From Akebia trifoliata (lineage: Eukaryota; Streptophyta; Magnoliopsida; Ranunculales; Lardizabalaceae): a stretch of 64,000 nt of DNA. Under the pieces are notes generated by a model. It was not told the origin of the DNA. It worked only from the letters and a program-made list of their open reading frames with translations, and made no database searches. The stretch spans positions 744,001 through 808,000 of the forward strand of contig CM030711.1 in assembly GCA_017979445.1 (NCBI GenBank), written 5' to 3'. Each line of letters opens with the position of its first letter. The first letter of the stretch is position 1. Shown here in pieces: positions 57,016-64,000 of the stretch. Position numbers and translations under genes: made by a program.

Positions 57016-57599
57016 GTAAAGATATGACATGACTAATTGGAGAGAAACCCACCACACCAAAATATTAATTGCGACTTAAAATTATTGATAAACATTTCTC
57101 TTATCACATTCATGACCTTACGGTGGGATTAACCCATTCAATAATGACTCAACTACCACCAATCTGATTCTAAAACTCCGTTTCAACAAACCCTTATTAA
57201 CCAATTTGCGAATCCAGCCATTCCAGTTCATTGGGTTTGCCAAACAAATTGTCATTTTTATTATAAATAAATAAATAAAATGATTGTGACTCTTAATCTT
57301 TCTTCTATCATTGGGTTCGATTTAAAGTGGCAAATCACAAACCACAAATCTTAATTCGAACTTAGCAAACCGACAAATAAAGTAACATCAGTTTAGACCA
57401 TATAATTTTAAAACATGAAAACTTCTTCTCCACTTTGAATGTCCTTAGAGTCATCAAGTCAATAATATGTGTTTCATGGAACTAGTCAAACGAAAATATG
57501 TTAAATTTATAAATATTTATAATTATATTTTTATTATTTTAAATATATTATTATTATTATAAAAAATCTCAAGAAAAAGGGTGGGGTTCAAAAGTCTTC

Positions 57600-57894
57600 A
57601 AGAGAGTCAAATATTGTGCAAAATATTTTTCAATGTATAAGTTAGAAGTTTCAAAATGGATTGATTTTTTGTGAGGATGATCCTTATGATGAAGACATCA
57701 TCCTCACCAAAAATCAACACATTCCAAAACTTTTAACATCATCAAAAGTGATTTATAAAAAAAGGACGGTCCACGATTCTTTAACTTATAAACTAGGGTT
57801 AGAAGTCTCGGAATGAGATGATTTTTTATTAGGATTATTCCGAAACTTCTAACCCTTATTTTGAAAAATGTTTGGCACAATATTTGACTCTCTT
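57600..57894. mobile_element. MITE, type E3, with 18-bp perfect inverted ends
   Basis: GAGTCAAATATTGTGC (57604-57619) is repeated exactly inverted at 57875-57890, and both ends extend to AAGAGAGTC. It carries the E modules (TTTTTTGTGAGGATGATC, CATCATCCTCACC, CATCAAAAGTGATTTATAAA) but with ends unlike E1 and E2. Confidence 0.75.
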
Positions 57895-58929
57895 TAGGGT
57901 CTCTGAATGCTTCCCTTATAAAAATATTAAATAAAAGTATAAAACTGCATAACTCGTTCAATTTTTTGCTAGGTAGAGTTGGTTATTTTTCAAGTTGAGT
58001 CGGCCAAGTCATCTCAAAATTTAATCGAGTCAAATCAACTTGGTGGAGTTTTAAATTGAGTTGACGAGTTTTAAAACTTTGATTTAGACATTCTAGTCTA
58101 AGTGAAGGAAATATCAAATAACTCATACTGGAGGAATAGGTCCTCCGTTTCTAGAAAGACACGCACATCGTTAGGGATGTTAGTCTTTCAATCTTTCAAT
58201 TAAAAAAAAGCAATATATCTTAATCACGTTTAAAAGCTTAAGCAGCCAACAAGTTGTCCTACTTGTAGCATAAACAAAGGACCACTGAGTGAGGCCTGCA
58301 TTTTGACTTGAATCCAATGGTTTAGGTCCATTTCTATCTAATTCATTTAATGTTAGAGGGTATTAGAAGACAGATAATATATCGTTAACCTTAATTAATG
58401 TACAAATCTGTATCAAGGAAATTATTCTAACTAGTAGAACGCGCGTGAGTGAAAAAAAAAGTAGACTGATTCGATTGACTGATTTGATGAAACTAAAATA
58501 ATACACGTCGATCATCGTGAGAAATGAGAGAGTTGAATAGATTTAATACAGGGAAATAAAAAAAGAGAGAACAAGATTTTAAAATGTGGGGTCTTGTTAA
58601 GGGTATGGTTAAATTGCAATAAATACACTTTAGAAATTGGAATTGAAGACATTTTGATAAAATTAGTTTTTTTTTAAGGGTATTTTTTATACAAAATTCA
58701 ATTTTCAAAGTGTATTTATTGCACTTTAATGTGAGCCCCAAGGGCACACGTTGACGAAATCGTAAAATGCGATACATTAGAGAGAAAATGAGAGTGATTC
58801 TAGAGAACCCTAAACAAAAGAAAGAGTATTTGGGCAGTCCATGGTTCGGGCTAGGCCCAATTCTTGTTTACGAATGAGCTTGGGCTAGGGACCTAGGCTC
58901 ATTGGATATCTTATTTATAATATATTTTA

Positions 58930-59570
58930 GGGAAAATTATTTAAGGGCCCCTGATGAAAATTTTTATTTTTTATTTAATTTCTAAATTTTGGGGGTTAGT
59001 TAAATAGTTCATTCAGTAAACTCCTCTTTTCTAGTCAGTCCCTGAGCCTCGTTCTAAGCTTTTCTTATGTCTGAAATGTCAAAATTGCTCTAACTATTCA
59101 AACTCACCATTTTCATCTAAAATTAGATTTTTGACATCTCGATCAAATTTTGAAGATTTCATTCCAATTAAAAGAATTTGAGAAGAAAGGAAACTATTTC
59201 AAATATTTGAAGATGTATGTAAAAAATCAGAATTTTTTAATTCTTTTACTTCATTTTTTGGATGAAAATCGATCAAAAATGATTCTTTTGATTTGAAATC
59301 ATCCACACAAGTTGTAATGTCAAGTTTAAGTCGATCTTCCATGAATTTTACTTGAAAAACTAGAAAAAAAATAAAAATAAATGAATTTTACAACTTCAAG
59401 GTCAACAATTTTGATTCTTGAGTTCAATATTTTTAATGTCGAATTCGACATTTAAAAAAAAAAATTTATCAAACTCAACAACAATTAAAATTAGTGAGGT
59501 GGACAATAATTATTGGTGAGTCATTTTCAGGAAACCTCATCATCAAACTACTTCATTGGAACTTTTTCCA
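58930..59570. repeat. G-type repeat, opposite orientation
   Basis: TCAAACTCACCATTTTCATC and AATTAAAAGAATTTGAGAAG match, inverted, the right half of the repeat at 29009-29850. The left edge is near AGGGCCCCTGATG. It contains GTCGAATTCGAC-type palindromes. Confidence 0.45.
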
Positions 59571-59855
59571 CTTATTTTAATCACAATTTGAAACTACTTC
59601 ATTCATTCTACACGTCACACCACACGAAACTTCACAACACTCATACTTGACTAGCAGCCATGGTTTTGTCTTGTTCATTTTGCTCATAAACGAACTTAAA
59701 TAATTTAAAACTCCCAAACACTCTTCCATTTTCCCTCTTTTGACACACAAACAATTTTTCTCCAAAAGAGTAAGTAGAAGTCTAACTAGACTCACCAACC
59801 AAAACCTTGTTTCCTAAAAGAAAAACTTTCACAATTCACATTAAGGAAGACTATT

Positions 59856-60343
59856 TAGGGCTGTCAACGGATACTTATTGGTTCGGATACAGTAATATCC
59901 AAATATGAATCCAAAAATTTTATCAGATATTTGAATCTGAATTCAAATTCGACGAATGTTTTAAAATTCTGTCCGAATTTAAATCTGATTATCCTATCGA
60001 ATATCGGATAATATCTAAATAGAATTCAAATAATTTGTATATTTAAAAAAAAACATAAATTTTCCTTATCTAATTGATTTTTTATTATTTAAAAACCTAT
60101 TATATATTATACTATGTATATAATAAATAAATCAAATAAAATAATATATATTATATTATTTATATAAAAATATATCAAATAAAATAATATATATATTATA
60201 TAATTGGATTCAAAATGTTAATATCCGTATCCGATAAAGATTCGACTATATAAAACTATCCGAATTCGAATCCGACATTCGAAAATTTTGGATAATATCC
60301 GATTTTTCGAATTTGAATTTTCAACCATCCATTGACACCCTTA
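59856..60343. mobile_element. hAT-type MITE with perfect 8-bp duplication
   Basis: AGACTATT lies on both sides (59848-59855, 60344-60351). The ends TAGGGCTGTCAACGGAT and TAAGGGTGTCAATGGAT (other strand) are the standard hAT-type termini. The inner arms carry GGATAATATCC/GAATTCGAATCC words around an AT-rich centre. It is non-coding, 488 bp. Confidence 0.8.
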
Positions 60344-60569
60344 AGACTATTAATAAATTGGGTTCGAGTCAATTTAGCATTGAATTAACAACGATTCGAT
60401 ACCAAATATTACTAGATCCAAATTCAATCAATTCTCTAATATGATTTTCACATAATATGTATTACTACAGGATTCGTGTAGAGTTATGGGGTTGAGAAAA
60501 TAGAGAATCAATCAATTCGATTTGGTTTTTGGTTCAAGACTTGTAAGAACCAACACTATTAATGATTTA

Positions 60570-60700
60570 CTACTTTTTAGGAATTAAGACATAGATTAGT
60601 GCATAGAGAACCATTGATTTTCTAAGTTATATCTTAAGAAAATAAATCTATAGTTTTCTATGCACTACCAGATCAATTTAGCGTCGAACCCAAGTAGTGT
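60570..60700. repeat. Short foldback repeat
   Basis: GTGCATAGAGAACC pairs with GGTTTTCTATGCAC-like sequence and ATTGATTTTCTAAG pairs with CTTAAGAAAATAAAT-like sequence; the apex contains TATATCTTAAG. It resembles copy B4 at 23545. There is no clear duplication. Confidence 0.4.
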
Positions 60701-61610
60701 AACACGTGTTTATTATATATATTTTTATTAAAAATATGTAGTTTCCAAAGAGGTTCATAGGATATTGGCAACCCAACCAAATCGACATTATGGGTAATTG
60801 ATTCAGTGTTGGTTCTTATTTAATGAAACTGACCTATGTCAATTCGGTTCTGATTTGATCCGAAACTGAACCAAATGGCATCCCTCCCTAGTCCCTAGTA
60901 CATCCTCCACTTTGACCGTTTACATGGATCATATCTTGACTTGTTGCAGATCATCGACTTGGTTTAAGAGTTTGATTAAGTGGGACCCATGTTTGAGGTT
61001 CTGGTTAGTAATCAAGTACAATGGACTAGCTTTTCCTGTACTCCTTCCTCAAGGAAGGTGACAATCAACTAAACTCCTCATGAGAAGTCCGTGTCGAGGC
61101 CACACGTCACAGTGACTTGAATTTGCTGTTTTCTATTTTTAGTTGATGTCCTTTCCCCGAAATTTCTTGTGGGAAACTAGGTTGGGGCCATTAAATTTTT
61201 GGGTCCCCCCTCCCCCTCCCCGGGTTTTTATTTTTTTTCCTTAGTATAAGAGGGTTCAACGGGTTTGAATCTAAGACCTTGTGAACAGCTCCACAGGTTC
61301 TTACCGTTAACATTAAATTTTAGATCTCATAATTGGCCTAATTAAATTTACCATAATATAATTTTTTATGAGAGTATAAAATGTTTTATGTCAATGAGAA
61401 TAGCAAATAATAAAACTATCAATGAATTGGGTTTTGATCTTATTAGTACCGATGAGATAAGAAATTTATTAGCCTAGATTAGATCCGGTCTTCCATTTCA
61501 AGATTTGAATCCAATCCAATATCATATGTATTGTTTTGGATCTAATCCAACTTGAAAAATCATTATTTTTAGACCCATCTTTATCCTATCTGATTTAATT
61601 TTTATTTATT

Positions 61611-61613
<3 letters not shown>

Positions 61614-61648
<35 letters not shown>
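61614..61648. repeat. (AT)n microsatellite
   Basis: About 17 AT units in intergenic DNA. Confidence 0.9.
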
Positions 61649-61651
<3 letters not shown>

Positions 61652-61674
61652 TAAATATATTTATATTAATGCTA

Positions 61675-61865
61675 ATTTTGTAATTTAACCTAATAAAAAG
61701 ACTCACCGACGTGATAGATGCAAGAATTGTAGATGTTTTCTCTTAGAATACACAACTGCACGTGTTTATGGGGATGTTCAATTGTGTATCTGAAGATGAA
61801 AATCTACGATTCTTACAAGATACACGTCAATTGAATTACAAAATCATTACACTATCTATATCTAT
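61675..61865. repeat. Foldback repeat of the A/B group
   Basis: TTTTGTAATTTAA at the left mirrors TTGAATTACAAAA at the right. Inside, GAATTGTAGATG/AATCTACGATTC arms surround AATACACAACTGC...TATGGGGATGTTC, the same apex type as copy A1. It is 0.7 kb upstream of the ZAT gene. Confidence 0.55.
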
Positions 61866-62341
61866 ATAATTATATATCTAATATAAAATATAAATATATA
61901 TCATTGATTGATAATATATTTCAAATTCATGATCATATCAAGTCCTTATCAGAATCCAAATCCTTGATCTGAATAAGATTGAAATGGATCGGATTTCAAA
62001 TCTCATTCAATCCATTTCTAGTCTACTAATTTTCAATTGGATTGGATTTCACAGTTTTCAATTGTGGTGATGCAATACTGATGTGCCCGTCAGATTGGGT
62101 GTTTCATATACTTTTTTTCGCAACGAGGAACTCACATCAAACTTGTTATGTACTCTTCACCGCGTACAAGTTGTACTACAAACCTGGATTTTAGTCCTCA
62201 CTTACTTATCCCTTTTCACTTCTTTTCACACTTAAAATATAGAATCTTCTGGAAGATATAAAATCAAGAAACTAATTTCTGAAGTTTCAAAGAAGCCTCA
62301 CTCGACCTCACCACTCAGGACTCGTTCTTATCGGCTCAGCT

Positions 62342-62467
62342 ACGCGGTCACGCTTACGTGGCTAATTGACGGCTCTATCTTTGATTTGACCAAGAAAACC
62401 CTCATCTACTTCATACTTCGCGTGCAAGAAACAATGGGTGTTTTGGTAAAAAACTTATCTATAAATA
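62342..62467 (+). promoter_or_regulatory. ZAT11-like promoter with stress-type motifs and TATA box
   Basis: A TATA box (TCTATAAATA, 62458-62467) lies 64 bp before the start codon. Upstream are TTGAC (62366-62370) and TTTGACC (62385-62391), which fit WRKY W boxes; TACGTGGC (62355-62362), an ACGT core of the ABRE type; and ACGCGG (62342-62347), which fits the CAMTA core. Relatives of this gene are rapidly stress-induced, which makes such sites plausible; binding is not shown. Confidence 0.5.
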
Positions 62468-62530
62468 TTAGTCCCTAGTCTCTCCCTCCCTCCCTCAAGT
62501 TAGTTCAAATCCAGTTTCTTTCTAATAGAG

Positions 62531-63058
62531 ATGAAGAGAAACAGAGAAGATGAGATTGAAAGTGTCACAAACATGGCGAAATGTTTGATGTTGTTATCTC
62601 GAGGACTCGATACCGAGTCGATGACTCATTCATCGAGTCGTGTCTTTGTTTGTAAGACTTGTAATAGGCAATTTTCATCATTTCAAGCCTTAGGAGGCCA
62701 TAGAGCGAGTCACAAGAGACCGAGATTGATGGAAGAAGATCAGAAGATCTCACACATGAAACCAAAGACACACGAGTGTTCGATTTGTGGTATGGAGTTT
62801 GCGATAGGTCAAGCTCTTGGAGGTCACATGAGACGGCATAGAACCACAACTACAACAACTACTACAACTACTAGTGAAGAAGAAGGAGGAGGTTTGTGTT
62901 CTACTGAGAGAGTTCCAGTGTTGAAGAGATCGAATAGTAAGGCGATTTGTTTTCCAGATTTGAATTTAACACCTTTTGAGAATGAGTTGGAGTTTTCCAT
63001 TGGAATTGGTTTTCCAGAAAAGATCACATCTACTCCTTTGATTCATTGTTTTATTTAA
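62531..63058 (+). CDS. ZAT11: C2H2 zinc-finger repressor, ZAT11/ZAT12 type
   Basis: It is a nuclear transcriptional repressor of the plant C1-2i class, typically induced by wounding, oxidative or metal stress. A single exon of 175 aa, as usual for the family. Order: basic start MKRNRED, the L-box-like stretch MAKCLMLLSRG (about 15-25), and finger 1 (CKTCNRQFSSFQALGGHRASH, 41-61) with the plant QALGGH signature. Finger 2 (CSICGMEFAIGQALGGHMRRH) carries the same signature, and a Thr-rich linker follows it. Near the C-terminus is an EAR repression motif (FPDLNLTPFENELEF), as in ZAT11 (DLNLTPLEN). Neither finger lacks a metal ligand. The Thr run (ten residues, ACA/ACT codons) is longer than I would expect and is probably slippage-prone. 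The name ZAT11 rests on the EAR context and length; ZAT12 or ZAT7 are alternatives. Confidence 0.93.
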   Translation: MKRNREDEIESVTNMAKCLMLLSRGLDTESMTHSSSRVFVCKTCNRQFSSFQALGGHRASHKRPRLMEEDQKISHMKPKTHECSICGMEFAIGQALGGHMRRHRTTTTTTTTTTSEEEGGGLCSTERVPVLKRSNSKAICFPDLNLTPFENELEFSIGIGFPEKITSTPLIHCFI

Positions 63059-64000
63059 TCCTACTTTACCTTATGTAGTACCAGATCACTGGTTTTTCTG
63101 TAATTAGTATTTTTTCTTTTTTTTTTTTACTTACTATAGATGCTTGTATGTCATGGCTTTTTTATTGTAATTCTTAAATTACGAGGTTGGCAATTCTTCC
63201 TTTTTAGGTGAAGAATTTGACAGATTTTTAAACCGACTTTCCACTTTTGTGAAGCTCAAAAAGCACTTTTAGACTCAAATGTAGAGTTTGGCAAATTTCA
63301 TTGCGTTAATGACTAAAATACCCCTAAAAATATTTCACTGAACATAAAATGATCATGCTTGGCTATTGGGGATAGATCTCCTATTAAACAATTCCAAAAT
63401 TTCATTACAAATCAAAAAATTATTTGAAAAAATCAATTTTATTGAAATTAATTCAACTTGATTAGGATGGGCAAGTTTTCCAAATGATAGGTTACGACGA
63501 TATAAATTTAATAAAATTATTTTTATTAACACTACTCTCCTTTACATAAGAAATTTTTTGCTCATCACGTAAATATCAATCTAGGATTTCACCTAATTTG
63601 GATTGACAAAGTAAAGTGTCCGAACGCAACTTTCGCTTAGGAAGAACTGACTTTCGAGCTAGATTGCTTCAAATAGACTTTCAGCCTCGACACGGATGAA
63701 CATTTGGAATTTTGGGACAGAACACAACTTTTGCTTAGGAAGAATTGATTTTCAGATTTGACCAAGGAAAGTCCTTAATATCCAACAATTGGTCGTCCTC
63801 CCCCGCCAGCCCAAAAAATACTTAAAAACTAAAATATGAGTTCAAACTGATATATCTTGTATAAATTTCATGTAATAAAGACTTTTTTTAAACACAGTTT
63901 ACTATAGTTGTATCACTTAAATTTGTGGTTTATGATATTTTTATTAACATGTCTCTTCCCAACTTTTTTACATCTAAACCTTCAATTTTCTAAAGATTAG
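63059..64000. other. 3' flank of ZAT gene, no gene seen
   Basis: It contains a T-rich 3' UTR and a partial direct repeat (CGCAACTTTCGCTTAGGAAG near 63624, CACAACTTTTGCTTAGGAAG near 63723). Otherwise AT-rich DNA to the window end. Confidence 0.5.

Noticed and set aside
5794..63058. Metabolic gene cluster
   Set aside because: The genes belong to unrelated pathways, lie on both strands and are widely spaced; nothing suggests co-function.
1..64000. CRISPR array, operon, bacterial or viral insert
   Set aside because: No regularly spaced repeats, no prokaryotic gene spacing and no viral genes were seen; the repeats are foldbacks and retroelements.

Overview
The window is nuclear DNA from a flowering plant, most likely a eudicot; I cannot name the species. 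The reasons are GT-AG-spliced multi-exon genes whose products match plant-specific families, a plant nuclear tRNA-His gene, and AT-rich intergenic DNA full of miniature transposable elements. No viral, bacterial or organellar insert was seen.

Layout: 1-5.2 kb holds foldback elements and tRNA-His (minus, 2650-2721). At 5.8-13.4 kb (+) is a complete 12-exon cytosolic UDP-xylose synthase (UXS, 346 aa). At 15.8-18.0 kb (-) is a 5-exon ALY/REF (THO4) mRNA-export adaptor of 234 aa. At 21.6-28.0 kb (+) is a 4-exon CHX20-type cation/H+ antiporter, complete except for a one-base frameshift in exon 2; its second intron and flanks are crowded with foldback elements. At 32.0-32.4 kb (-) is a small two-helix membrane protein of unknown function, with a dense TTGAC-rich array about 0.6 kb upstream. 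At 33.9-39.7 kb (-) is a 10-exon UNC93-like membrane protein (439 aa). At 44.6-46.9 kb (-) is an intronless P-class PPR protein, orthologous in appearance to MEE40. At 48.5-52.2 kb (-) is a 4-exon gene of unknown function, reconstructed here with a 31-nt micro-exon (345 aa). At 62.5-63.1 kb (+) is an intronless two-finger ZAT11-type C2H2 repressor. The stretch 52.3-62.5 kb has no gene I can support, only repeats.

The genes are independent single-copy housekeeping or stress loci (cell-wall sugar supply, mRNA export, ion transport, organelle RNA processing, stress transcription). I see no cluster, operon or pathway linking them.

The most notable content is the repeat landscape. At least ten short foldback elements have clear or near-perfect 9-10 bp target-site duplications, as Mutator-type elements do. 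Many share an apical GATAC-type motif although their arms differ. A second group shares the same internal modules between three different pairs of ends. There are also a tandem miniature LTR element (TRIM) with visible PBS and PPT, hAT-type elements with 8-bp duplications, and SINEs with recognisable B boxes. No clearly new enzymatic or defence system was found. Exon boundaries were read by eye from frame continuity, GT/AG sites and family knowledge; no alignment was run.
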